A stretch of DNA of 64,000 nucleotides from a virus: positions 62,001-126,000 of the IMG/VR virus record IMGVR_UViG_3300033182_000769, one strand, 5' to 3'. The position numbers and the translations under genes are program-made. Below, one piece after another: positions 45,248-52,986 of this stretch (position 1 is its first letter; each line of letters begins with the position of its first letter). Below the pieces are notes generated by a model. The model was not told where the DNA came from. It made no database searches and saw only the letters and a program-made list of their open reading frames with translations.

Positions 45248-47329
45248 ATGGCACTTCCACAGACGTTAACAAATTTACGAATTATCCCAAGAGAGGGTAG
45301 TTTTCTTGATCGAAAAGTAGGATCACGAGGCGAGATTTTTTACGATCAAGATACAAATACATTAAGACTTTACGATAGCATTGTTAAAGGCGGATTTCCT
45401 ATTGTTACGAAATCAAACCTTATTAGAGATCTTGAAAGTGAGAACGTTGCTAACGTAAAATATACTGTAGTAATTGTTAACAATGGTGAAGGAAACAAAT
45501 ATGTTCTTAATAACGAATATTGGCCAGAATTAACATTTGTTGTAGGCTATACTTACACATTTATTCAAGACAATCCTACAAACGTTTATTATCCTAATCC
45601 TAATGGAACTACTAATAATCAACATCCTTTAAACTTTAGTGCTGACCAGTTAAATGGTGAATTAGAGGATGGTACAAGTTATCTTGACGGAGTTACATAT
45701 AGATTAGACGGACTTGAAGTAACACAAGCGGATTATTTTAACGGGTTTGAAATTGCAACACAAAGAAGCGTAAGTATTCATGTTACATCATCAACTCCTA
45801 CTACTCTTTATTACTGGTGTCAAAAGCACCTAAATATGGGTCGGCCTATTACTGTTTCAAATCCCGGAACAGGCGGCGGTGTATTGGATTATAACGAACT
45901 TGAAAACTTACCTACGTTGTTTGATGGAGATTATAACAGTTTAACTAATCTGCCTTCTATTCCAACAAGTATTTTAAACCTTGGAATTAGTGACGGAAGT
46001 AACAATCAAGTATTAACAACAAACGGAAACGGTGTATTTACATTTAAAACCGTAGCCGGTGGCGGTGGTGGTGATATCACTGTTGTTTCAGACGATGGCC
46101 AATTTACTATATCTGGCGGGACAATGACTGTTGTCGGTGGCACAAACATCGACACTGAAGTCGTAACAGGAAGCGGACAATTAACAATTAATCTAACTCC
46201 GTTTGGAATAAACTACTTAACTGATGTTGACACTTCAACAACAGCCCCCGAAGCAGGGCAAGTATTAAAATGGGATGGTGCCAAGTGGGCTCCTGCTACT
46301 GATGCTACTGAAGGCGGTGCAGGTCTCGATGCTCAATTCTTAAACGGTCAGCCGGGCCCATATTATTTAAATTATAATAATTTAACAAATACTCCTTCTA
46401 CATTAACACTTGCAAATTTAAGTGTTGGCAATGAACGTGCAGCAGCAGGCGACGGCGGCATTGAGTACGACAACACAACAGGCGTATTTCGATACACTCC
46501 GCCGGATCTGACAAGTTTTGTAACATCGGGCGAATTAGCGCCAGTTGCTTATACTGGGGACTATGCTAATATATCTAACACTCCTACATACGCAACAGTA
46601 GCAACATCGGGTGCTTACGGTGACTTATCCGGCACTCCTACAATTCCAAGTGCGTTAACTGATTTGGGCATTACTGACGGTACTAACGGTCAAGTATTAA
46701 CAACTAATGGTGCTGGCGGATTTACATTTACAAGTGTATCATCCGGAGGAAACGCATTTACTACTATTAGCATTTCGGGTGCCGACAGCATTTTAGCAGA
46801 TTCAAGTTCAGACACACTAACATTTGCAGCAGGAAGCGGAATTACATTAAGTACTGATGCTAATAACGACACTATTACTATTTCAAGTTCGTCTACCGGC
46901 GCTTCAAACTTTAGTGGGTTGAGTGATGTTACAACAGCAAACACAACTATTGATAAAGTTTACCTACCGGCAATTACACAATTAGTTGTTGTAAACAATG
47001 GTGCTACATCTTATAGATTTGATCAATACGGGTCCGCTAACAATCCGTCAATTTATGCTCTAAGTGGAACTACTATTGCGTTTGATATTGACGGCATTGG
47101 AGCACACCCATTCTTAATTCAAGATGCAATGGGTACTAATTACGATACTGGATTGGTACACGTTACTTCAAACGGTAATGTATCTACTGCGTCAAATGCT
47201 CAAGGTAAAACATCCGGCACGTTGTATTGGAAGATTCCGGGTGATGTATCGGGAACATACAGATACCAGTGTTCACTGCATCCGGCAATGGTTGGATCTA
47301 TTTACGTTAAGAACTTTGGATCTATTTAA
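45248..47329 (+). CDS. Tail fibre with two cupredoxin-like domains
   Basis: The ATG at 45248 starts MALPQTLTNLRIIPREGSF; the earlier TTG at 45212 is upstream of the expected transcript start. The 693-residue protein has an N-terminal attachment region, then a cupredoxin-like domain with ligands in type-1 copper order, His126, Cys191, His194 and Met197 (WCQKHLNMG). Fibre repeats follow (NLGISDGSNNQVLTTNGNG and LGITDGTNGQVLTTNGAGG). A second domain at the C-terminus has His620, Cys675, His678 and Met681 (CSLHPAM). It is probably a fibre. Copper binding is inferred from ligand spacing; the folds could be metal-free. Confidence 0.65.
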   Translation: MALPQTLTNLRIIPREGSFLDRKVGSRGEIFYDQDTNTLRLYDSIVKGGFPIVTKSNLIRDLESENVANVKYTVVIVNNGEGNKYVLNNEYWPELTFVVGYTYTFIQDNPTNVYYPNPNGTTNNQHPLNFSADQLNGELEDGTSYLDGVTYRLDGLEVTQADYFNGFEIATQRSVSIHVTSSTPTTLYYWCQKHLNMGRPITVSNPGTGGGVLDYNELENLPTLFDGDYNSLTNLPSIPTSILNLGISDGSNNQVLTTNGNGVFTFKTVAGGGGGDITVVSDDGQFTISGGTMTVVGGTNIDTEVVTGSGQLTINLTPFGINYLTDVDTSTTAPEAGQVLKWDGAKWAPATDATEGGAGLDAQFLNGQPGPYYLNYNNLTNTPSTLTLANLSVGNERAAAGDGGIEYDNTTGVFRYTPPDLTSFVTSGELAPVAYTGDYANISNTPTYATVATSGAYGDLSGTPTIPSALTDLGITDGTNGQVLTTNGAGGFTFTSVSSGGNAFTTISISGADSILADSSSDTLTFAAGSGITLSTDANNDTITISSSSTGASNFSGLSDVTTANTTIDKVYLPAITQLVVVNNGATSYRFDQYGSANNPSIYALSGTTIAFDIDGIGAHPFLIQDAMGTNYDTGLVHVTSNGNVSTASNAQGKTSGTLYWKIPGDVSGTYRYQCSLHPAMVGSIYVKNFGSI

Positions 47330-47583
47330 AGGTAACTGTGAAGTTTTTCTTCTAAGGATTTTCTTGTATCTAAGATGTCATCCTTTAAATCTGCACCGGC
47401 AGTAGGTAGTTTCTTTTCATAAGCCATTTCAACAATTGATTCGTCCAAACGTTTTACTAAAGCAACTAACTTGCCTAACAGCATTTGTGCATCTTCCTGT
47501 TTCTTTCCTTCCATTTTAGCGATAGCAGCATTAAAGCGATCGTAATCTGCCTGGAACCGTGACGACTTAAATAATTTTTGCAT
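47326..47583 (-). CDS. Small helical protein of unknown function
   Basis: This 85-residue charged, wholly helical protein has a MEGKKQEDAQMLLGKLVALV helix and a C-terminal LDTRKSLEEKL helix. It is the last gene of the minus-strand neck operon, overlapping the preceding gene by 17 nt and the converging fibre stop by 4 nt. It is not recognised. Its place suggests a neck or tail assembly accessory. Confidence 0.6.
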   Translation of the reverse strand: MQKLFKSSRFQADYDRFNAAIAKMEGKKQEDAQMLLGKLVALVKRLDESIVEMAYEKKLPTAGADLKDDILDTRKSLEEKLHSYL

Positions 47584-47953
47584 TTTCTAACTCCAAAATA
47601 GTTTCAATCTTTGTTCTAATTAGATTGTTATTTAACGTAATTCTTAAACCGGTATGTAAATTTCGTGGAAGATTATTTAGCGTACTCCAGCATATTGTGT
47701 CTGATGTAGTAGTTAAGAATTCGTTATTAACCAAACACACGTATGTTCCGTATTCAAACCCCTCATCATCTGATTTATAAAGCTCAATAGGAACAATTCT
47801 TCCTTTTGCGTAATCGTTAAGTAGTTGTTCTGCATCGTCTAACAAGTTACTTGAACGCTCAAACGTTGGAACTGTCCATTTTTGTTCTTCAAGGACCAAT
47901 AATACTCGAGATGTATTTAAAGATAAGAAAAGTAATCCGGCACGTTTTTGCAT
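47567..47953 (-). CDS. Nudix-fold-like protein with degenerate catalytic box
   Basis: This 128-residue protein opens with AGLLFLSLNTSRVLLVLEE and KWTVPTFE, the first two strands and the W-x-x-P turn of Nudix hydrolases. The following segment lacks the G-x5-E-x7-R-E-x2-E-E box; it reads LLDDAEQLLNDY. If the fold is right, nucleotide diphosphate hydrolysis is probably lost and the domain serves in binding or assembly. It lies 11 nt after gp15. Placement in the Nudix family is by strand pattern only. Confidence 0.45.
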   Translation of the reverse strand: MQKRAGLLFLSLNTSRVLLVLEEQKWTVPTFERSSNLLDDAEQLLNDYAKGRIVPIELYKSDDEGFEYGTYVCLVNNEFLTTTSDTICWSTLNNLPRNLHTGLRITLNNNLIRTKIETILELENAKII

Positions 47954-47964
47954 AAACGTACTTA

Positions 47965-49431
47965 TTATCCGTTCAAGTCAAAGCGCCACGAACCGGCTGC
48001 GTATTCCCCTTCAAATGACTTGAGCCATTGGACACCGTCCCATTTATATTGTATTCCTGTTCTTAGGTTTTTAATATATGTAGGAGTAGCAATTGGATCT
48101 GCAGGATCAAACACCTCTGACCAGACAGTGCCAGTCCATTCAACTATTGAATTAGCATAGATCACTGTATCATCGCCGTTAGCATCTTTCCACGCATCCG
48201 GACCGTCGTAACCAGTTTCGCCAACGTTTTTACTAACGTTAACATCATCAAGCATAAGATAGCGTGTTCCTGCGGGTATATTATTAATGCCGTTCCATAA
48301 ATTTATTGGATCAAACTTATAAGGATCTATAATAGCATCAATTGTTGTCAGTGACGATGCAGATCTGTAAATAGAAGGTATTGACGTATTAGTTGGAATA
48401 GTATCCTGGTCAAACGTAACAACCATAACAGACTCGTCTAATGGATTAATAGCAAACGTTCCTACCATTTCAGTTCCATTTGGCTGCATGAAGTAAATCT
48501 TACTACTTGGAGTGTTAGCACCGTACTTCTCAATAACAACATTCCAGTCATGTGGCTTGCCTGTTTTAGCAGGAACTTCTTCGAGATCTACGTCTAAACC
48601 TGCATCTGTATCGCCAATAATGGTTACATCGTAATCGTATGGCTGACCGTTGTTTGATTTGAATATTAGTACGGGAACACGAGGAGAAATAATCTCTTGT
48701 GCTTCGCCATCTGCTTCATTATAAATGATCTGATCTATTTCTTTAATATTGCCTTCTTCTGTAAAAATATTAGCAATAATAGTTTGAATAATACCAAGTT
48801 TCTTAACTTTAGCAGGCGGTGATAACCATACAGGCATTTCAAATTCTACAGATGCAATGTCAATGTCTGTGTCTGTTCCTGCAGGTATAGTACGAGAACT
48901 AAACTGTAAGTTTTGTAGATATACTGCACTTAAACTGGTCCAATCGATGTAATTGTCAGTAGTTTGAATTTCCAGTGCTGGATTAAACAATACCAGTATT
49001 TGTTCTAACAACTGTAATTTTTGATCTGTGTTTGAAGTCCAAATGTCTGCCTTCATACGCATTTTAAATGGAGTAGGCATTAAGCGTTCTACAGTATATC
49101 CTGCGCCTTGTGCACCTGTATATGCAGGGTCGCCTGTTGAGTCAAACTCATAATTTCTTTCACGTATATGCATTTTACTTGTAAAGGTTGCATCGCTTAA
49201 ACGTGATGCATCCAACTCTAAATTAGTAATATAACAAGCAATGCGCGGAACATTAGGAAGTTTGTTTTCGCTGTTTTCACGAATAATGTTTGCAACCTGT
49301 CTGGTCATGTCGCCATACATAACAGGAACACTCGTTTGTGTACCGTCACCCGCTTCGTATTTAAAACCGATAAAGATACGCATAAACTGAGTAACGTACC
49401 TTCTTACTTGACCGTCGTAAAAGAAATCCAT
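47965..49431 (-). CDS. 15: Tail sheath stabiliser/completion protein gp15, C-terminally extended
   Basis: This 488-residue protein has an N-terminal 230 residues that match T4-like gp15: DFFYDGQVRRYVTQFMRIF, RIACYITNLELDASR, then TPFKMRMKADIWTSNTDQK and EFEMPVWLSPPAKVKK. The protein caps the tail after sheath polymerisation and joins it to the neck. T4 gp15 has 272 residues. The extra region (about 250-488) holds beta-rich segments and a W-x-x-x-F...G-x-x-Y-K-W-D-G-x-x-W C-terminal module like those in fibre proteins. The ATG overlaps the preceding stop as TAATG. Confidence 0.85.
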   Translation of the reverse strand: MDFFYDGQVRRYVTQFMRIFIGFKYEAGDGTQTSVPVMYGDMTRQVANIIRENSENKLPNVPRIACYITNLELDASRLSDATFTSKMHIRERNYEFDSTGDPAYTGAQGAGYTVERLMPTPFKMRMKADIWTSNTDQKLQLLEQILVLFNPALEIQTTDNYIDWTSLSAVYLQNLQFSSRTIPAGTDTDIDIASVEFEMPVWLSPPAKVKKLGIIQTIIANIFTEEGNIKEIDQIIYNEADGEAQEIISPRVPVLIFKSNNGQPYDYDVTIIGDTDAGLDVDLEEVPAKTGKPHDWNVVIEKYGANTPSSKIYFMQPNGTEMVGTFAINPLDESVMVVTFDQDTIPTNTSIPSIYRSASSLTTIDAIIDPYKFDPINLWNGINNIPAGTRYLMLDDVNVSKNVGETGYDGPDAWKDANGDDTVIYANSIVEWTGTVWSEVFDPADPIATPTYIKNLRTGIQYKWDGVQWLKSFEGEYAAGSWRFDLNG

Positions 49432-49583
49432 TATTTTTCCTGCTTGCTCGCTGTTCTATATTGTTTTAACTTATCCTGCACCTTTTGATTTAAATTCTTA
49501 TCATCTTTTGCAGGAGGACGCTTCTTAACTGTATGCGTCTTAGGACGCTTGGTAGCAAAACCAAATATCTCATCTATACGCAT
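49431..49583 (-). CDS. Small basic protein between gp14 and gp15
   Basis: This 50-codon frame is linked to both neighbours by TAATG overlaps at 49583 and 49431. The product starts MRIDEIFGFATKRPK and is Lys/Arg/Gln-rich and probably disordered then helical. The double stop-start coupling inside a structural operon is good evidence that it is translated. The function is unknown; a basic peptide at the neck may touch DNA or acidic proteins. Confidence 0.65.
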   Translation of the reverse strand: MRIDEIFGFATKRPKTHTVKKRPPAKDDKNLNQKVQDKLKQYRTASKQEK

Positions 49584-50962
49584 TACTCGTCTGCCTCTGG
49601 ACGCAATGCCTTATGTAAACTTTGCTTCTCTTTAACTTGCTTACCGTTAATATTATTAACCTTGTCGTTATTAATAAATGAAGTTTTCTGAGTTTGTCTT
49701 TCGTCCTTATCTTCAAATGGTGCACCAGTTGCAACATCGTCACCGCCTAAGTTACTCATAGTCATTCTTATGTTATCTTCTATTTTAACCCATCGAGTTC
49801 CGTCAAATCTAAACAATCTATTTGGCATATAATCTGTTCTTAAACAATATTGTCCTTGTATTGCATTTAATGGATAAGCGATACCTTGCGTAAATGGAGC
49901 ACCGTTTGACGGTAGCCCATCCCCTACGATGTAGCCCGGATATGCATTACCTTCCGGAGTTTGGTATGCTGTATCTGCTGTGATAGCCATATACACTTCA
50001 TTGCCTTGATCGTCATATAGTGTATTGCCATCTTCATCTGTTGACGGAATTAATAAATCGTCGCTATCTGCTGTAACAAGTTGTGCTTTACCGTTTTCAT
50101 CTGGTTGTAATGTGTAGAACATTGTTGTATCAAAACCAGACTTAGGAGCATCTTCCTCTGCTTGATCAAGAACTGCTTGTGTAATCTGCATTTCTTTTTC
50201 GTATGTTGACATTATATCGCGTAACGAATCAGCAATACGATAGTATTCGTCATTGGGCGGAGTAATACCTGTAACTTGTTTTATAACAGTATATTTGATG
50301 CCATCATACTCAATAACATCATTAGGGAAGTATGTACTTTGTACGTTCCACGCACCTTTATAATTCTCTGTATCTGCAATCCCATCAAGTATTTGTTTGA
50401 ACTCTTGAGAGTCTACTAAAGGAACACATTTAGCACGATACAGATGCGGGTACCAAGTTACACTAAAACCTTCTGCTGCACGATTTACTTCTTCTACAAC
50501 ATAGAATCGTTTTAATGCAAACTGTAAATCATTAAGAGCATATTCGTCTTTTAAGTGAGGCAATTCAATTACATCTCCTGACATAATTTTTCTGCCTAAT
50601 TTTTCTACTGTATCGTTGATGTGGAAAGTAATAAAAATAGTGTCGTTTTGTAAAAACAGGCCAAATTGACTAAGATTAAAGTCAATGTCTTGTATATGGT
50701 ACACACCTCTCAATATGTACACGTCAGGATCATATTTTCGATCTCTGTTTTCTAAAAACAGCATATCTTGAATATTAAATGGGTTATCACCGCCGGTATA
50801 TTCTGGTGTGCTTGGAGTATTTCCCTGCGCAGCAGAATCCGGCCCAATATACTTGTGAACTAACACATCGACACCACCGACCTGGAACATTTCCCAGGCA
50901 GTTCTGTCCATAAATTTAAAATCGTTGCCCTTTTCAGGACGGTATAAACTCAGTCTCGGCAT
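49583..50962 (-). CDS. 14: Neck protein gp14 with inserted CBM-like module
   Basis: The ATG at 50962 gives the conserved start MPRLSLYRPEKGNDFKF; an upstream TTG at 50989 lies before the promoter. The 459-residue protein has typical gp14 motifs FQVGGVDVLVHKYIGP and LFLENRDRKYDPDVY. With gp13 it forms the head-tail neck collar. Residues about 201-241 carry a W-x-x-x-x-Y-x-x-x-D-V-I-x-Y-x-G unit like the carbohydrate-binding-type modules of the giant fibres, followed by a second variable region to about 400. T4 gp14 has 256 residues, so this one is nearly doubled. Leader of only about 3 nt is predicted. Confidence 0.9.
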   Translation of the reverse strand: MPRLSLYRPEKGNDFKFMDRTAWEMFQVGGVDVLVHKYIGPDSAAQGNTPSTPEYTGGDNPFNIQDMLFLENRDRKYDPDVYILRGVYHIQDIDFNLSQFGLFLQNDTIFITFHINDTVEKLGRKIMSGDVIELPHLKDEYALNDLQFALKRFYVVEEVNRAAEGFSVTWYPHLYRAKCVPLVDSQEFKQILDGIADTENYKGAWNVQSTYFPNDVIEYDGIKYTVIKQVTGITPPNDEYYRIADSLRDIMSTYEKEMQITQAVLDQAEEDAPKSGFDTTMFYTLQPDENGKAQLVTADSDDLLIPSTDEDGNTLYDDQGNEVYMAITADTAYQTPEGNAYPGYIVGDGLPSNGAPFTQGIAYPLNAIQGQYCLRTDYMPNRLFRFDGTRWVKIEDNIRMTMSNLGGDDVATGAPFEDKDERQTQKTSFINNDKVNNINGKQVKEKQSLHKALRPEADE

Positions 50963-50970
50963 AGTACTTG

Positions 50971-50978
50971 TATTTACC
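50971..50978 (-). promoter_or_regulatory. Late promoter GGTAAATA (minus) for gp14 operon
   Basis: The minus-strand octamer ends 8 nt before the gp14 ATG (50962). It is part of a divergent pair with the gp13 promoter at 50994, 15 bp away. Confidence 0.6.
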
Positions 50979-50993
50979 GTTTCTTGCACAAGG

Positions 50994-51001
50994 CATAAAT
51001 A
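50994..51001 (+). promoter_or_regulatory. Late promoter CATAAATA, 5 nt before gp13 ATG
   Basis: CATAAATA, then GTTAT, then ATG at 51007. It matches the late octamer at 7 of 8 positions. Confidence 0.75.
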
Positions 51002-51006
51002 GTTAT

Positions 51007-51765
51007 ATGAGTAATATTGATACTGCCAAGCAAGAAGTTTTTGATTACTGTCGCACTATGTTAGGCGACGGAATGATCGATGTTGAGCTTGATCCTGAAC
51101 ATTACGAAGCAGCATTAAAACGCTCTTTAGGAGTATTCCGTCAAAGATCAGAAAATTCTGTAGAAGAGAGTTTTGCGTTTTTAACATTAGAACCTGATCG
51201 TAATGAATATATCATGCCTAAAGAAATTCAAACCGTTAGACAAGTTTTCCGTCGTAGCGTTGGATCAAGAACAGGTGGAGGCCAGGGCGGCACAGTATTT
51301 GAACCTTTCAACTTAGCATATACAAATACGTACCTATTAAGTTCAACTAATATGGGCGGTCTTGCTACATACGAACTATTTGCTCAATATCAAGAACTTG
51401 TAGGAAAGATGTTTGGTTCGTTTATTAATTTTGTGTGGAACCCACAAAGTAAAAAATTAGTTATTCAACAACGTCCAAGAGCAACGGAACAAGTTATGCT
51501 TCATGTTTATAATGAAAAGCCTGATTTTGCTATTCTTGATGATGTGTATTCCGGACAGTGGATTAGAGATTATACCCTTGCAAATTGCAAAGTAATGTTA
51601 GGTCAAGCACGTGAAAAGTTTGCAAGTATCGCAGGCCCACAAGGTGGTACTGCTCTAAACGGTACAAGCATGAAACAAGAAGGTCAAGCAGACATCGAAA
51701 GACTCACTATAGAATTAACCACGCAAGTTCCGGGCGGCAGCGGCTATGGATGGTTAATAGGCTAA
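51007..51765 (+). CDS. 13: Neck protein gp13
   Basis: This 252-residue protein, MSNIDTAKQEVFDYCRTMLG, has GDGMIDVELDPEHYEAALKR and a C-terminal MKQEGQADIERLTIELTTQV as in T4-like gp13. The protein joins the filled head, seals DNA and recruits gp14 and the tail. The ATG at 51007 is chosen from the conserved start and its promoter; a frame extension to 50968 would run through the promoter. It is divergent from gp14, whereas T4 has 13-14-15 in line. A leaderless transcript is predicted. Confidence 0.9.
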   Translation: MSNIDTAKQEVFDYCRTMLGDGMIDVELDPEHYEAALKRSLGVFRQRSENSVEESFAFLTLEPDRNEYIMPKEIQTVRQVFRRSVGSRTGGGQGGTVFEPFNLAYTNTYLLSSTNMGGLATYELFAQYQELVGKMFGSFINFVWNPQSKKLVIQQRPRATEQVMLHVYNEKPDFAILDDVYSGQWIRDYTLANCKVMLGQAREKFASIAGPQGGTALNGTSMKQEGQADIERLTIELTTQVPGGSGYGWLIG

Positions 51766-52244
51766 TGAGATTTGACGAATTTAAAATTGACGAAGTGGTT
51801 ACTCGTGTTGAGTTTGCAGATGGCCAGAAGAAATTCTTGCGCACATACGGCAAAATGAGCAACGACGAAATTATCGCTTACTTTAAAAAGATGGGCAAGG
51901 AAGTAGTTTGTATTCAAGGTGATTGCGATCTAAATGATGAATACTACAACGAAACTGCTAAAATGGTTTGGGGTGTAGGCAAGCATAATGCTCGTAGCGG
52001 CCAAACAAAACTCCGCTTCCGTTGCTCAGCAGGACCACGCAGCGGCAGACAGGTGAGCCATCCTTCAAAATGTGTTCAACAGTATGACTTCGCTAAGTCA
52101 CAACAAATGAAACGCACCCGTGCAAGAACAGCACCTACACAAGCAAGACGCCAAAAGCGTACCAAAGCAATCAATACAGCAAGCACACTTGCTCGTAAAA
52201 TGAATAATCCAGGAAAGGTTATTCGTCCAAAACCTTGGTATTAA
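51765..52244 (+). CDS. Basic, Cys-containing protein of unknown function
   Basis: The ATG at 51765 overlaps the gp13 stop (TAATG), so translation is coupled. The 159-residue protein has an N-terminal half with a VVTRVEFADGQKKFLRTYGK segment and three cysteines around 90-110 (RCSAGPRSG, HPSKCV). The last 50 residues are extremely Lys/Arg-rich (RTRARTAPTQARRQKRTK) and likely to bind nucleic acid. It may be a virion-packaged DNA-binding or head-closure factor. No named family was recognised. Confidence 0.6.
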   Translation: MRFDEFKIDEVVTRVEFADGQKKFLRTYGKMSNDEIIAYFKKMGKEVVCIQGDCDLNDEYYNETAKMVWGVGKHNARSGQTKLRFRCSAGPRSGRQVSHPSKCVQQYDFAKSQQMKRTRARTAPTQARRQKRTKAINTASTLARKMNNPGKVIRPKPWY

Positions 52245-52247
52245 AGG

Positions 52248-52275
52248 TTGACTTTCAAAATCAATATGTTATAAT
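52248..52275 (+). promoter_or_regulatory. Sigma70-type promoter TTGACT-16-TATAAT
   Basis: A -35 box TTGACT (52248-52253) and a perfect -10 box TATAAT (52270-52275) with a 16-bp spacer lie just upstream of the 52299 gene. It is the only host-type promoter noticed in a window dominated by late octamers. Confidence 0.8.
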
Positions 52276-52298
52276 ATAGTTCTATTAAGGAGTATATT

Positions 52299-52538
52299 GT
52301 GGCAAAGAAAGAAGTAAGCGACGGCTCAACCGCTAACTATTATGAATTACCTAAAGATGCTAAAGAACTACAGCATCTAATTTCCTATAAAAACATGAAC
52401 GGACAGATGGCCGAGATCTTTCGTGCTGTTTATCGTTACGGACAAGTAGAGCATTCACCAAGATTGCGTGATGCTAAAAAGATCAAATACTATATTGACG
52501 CAGAGATTGAGCGTTTAGAAAAATATGGAGACTGTTAA
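52299..52538 (+). CDS. DUF3310 (SaV-like) protein
   Basis: The start is GTG with AAGGAG 6 nt upstream. The 79-residue protein has the family pattern ANYYELPKDAKELQHLI then YKNMNGQMAEIFRAVYRYG and a closing helix. DUF3310 includes T7 gp1.7, a nucleotide kinase, but most members are uncharacterised. The sigma70-type promoter suggests early or constitutive expression, unlike its late structural neighbours. It converges on the HNH gene with a 4-nt overlap. Confidence 0.7.
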   Translation: MAKKEVSDGSTANYYELPKDAKELQHLISYKNMNGQMAEIFRAVYRYGQVEHSPRLRDAKKIKYYIDAEIERLEKYGDC

Positions 52539-52873
52539 AAGTCCGGAAGCAGATCTCCCTGTTTCCAGGTAGTCTCAGTAGTTGATAGAATAACAGCACA
52601 ATTAGAGCATAACGTTTTTAGATTTGACGGCCGGCAGTTATTAAGATTACCGTCAACATGGAACACTTTAAAGACTCCTTTGTGTTGCGATTTATATCCG
52701 CACTTGTCACAAACATTCTTCTTTTTATAACCTGCACGTTTCCATCTTGGTATACCGTGGTTAGGACCTTTAGTTAAACACGACTCGCACTGACTTCTAT
52801 AGTAGACTTTCTTTCCTTTTTTATAGTTCACTGCTCGCGGGCGTTCATTACAGGTCTTACAAAGCGGTCTCAT
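52535..52873 (-). CDS. HNH/endonuclease VII-like zinc-finger protein
   Basis: This 112-residue protein has two Cys pairs near the start (CKTCNERPRA and CESCL), then CDKCG, VFHVDGNLNNCRPSNLKTLC and SNC. The order matches HNH nucleases: zinc knuckle, H-V-D-G-N, N-L, C-x-x-C. The usual His of the first H-H pair is Phe, and the last Cys-x-x-Cys-His ends CAV, so nuclease activity is uncertain. It could be a homing-type or DNA-repair enzyme or a structural zinc protein. Promoter TGTAAATA ends 5 nt before the ATG. Confidence 0.65.
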   Translation of the reverse strand: MRPLCKTCNERPRAVNYKKGKKVYYRSQCESCLTKGPNHGIPRWKRAGYKKKNVCDKCGYKSQHKGVFKVFHVDGNLNNCRPSNLKTLCSNCAVILSTTETTWKQGDLLPDF

Positions 52874-52878
52874 ATTAT

Positions 52879-52886
52879 TATTTACA
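52879..52886 (-). promoter_or_regulatory. Late promoter-like TGTAAATA (minus), 5 nt before ATG
   Basis: The minus strand reads TGTAAATA, ATAAT, ATG. The spacing equals that of the gp13, gp17 and other promoters. Confidence 0.6.
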
Positions 52887-52938
52887 CCTTTTCTGCCCCT
52901 TTTTCGTATGCTATAACGCCTACTTTTTTGTCTTAACC

Positions 52939-52946
52939 GCTAAATA
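52939..52946 (+). promoter_or_regulatory. Late promoter-like GCTAAATA for gp18
   Basis: It lies 40 nt before the sheath ATG. The leader of about 35 nt contains CCAGGAG, in contrast to the leaderless genes nearby. Confidence 0.55.
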
Positions 52947-52986
52947 CACATAGTAACAAAACTACTATTACCAGGAGATTAAAGGT

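Noticed and set aside
50963-50989. TTG start for gp14 at 50989
   Set aside because: It lies upstream of the GGTAAATA promoter; the conserved gp14 start MPRLSLYRPEKG begins at 50962.
50968-51006. Upstream ATG extension of gp13
   Set aside because: The extension runs through the CATAAATA promoter and lacks the conserved start; the ATG at 51007 is favoured.
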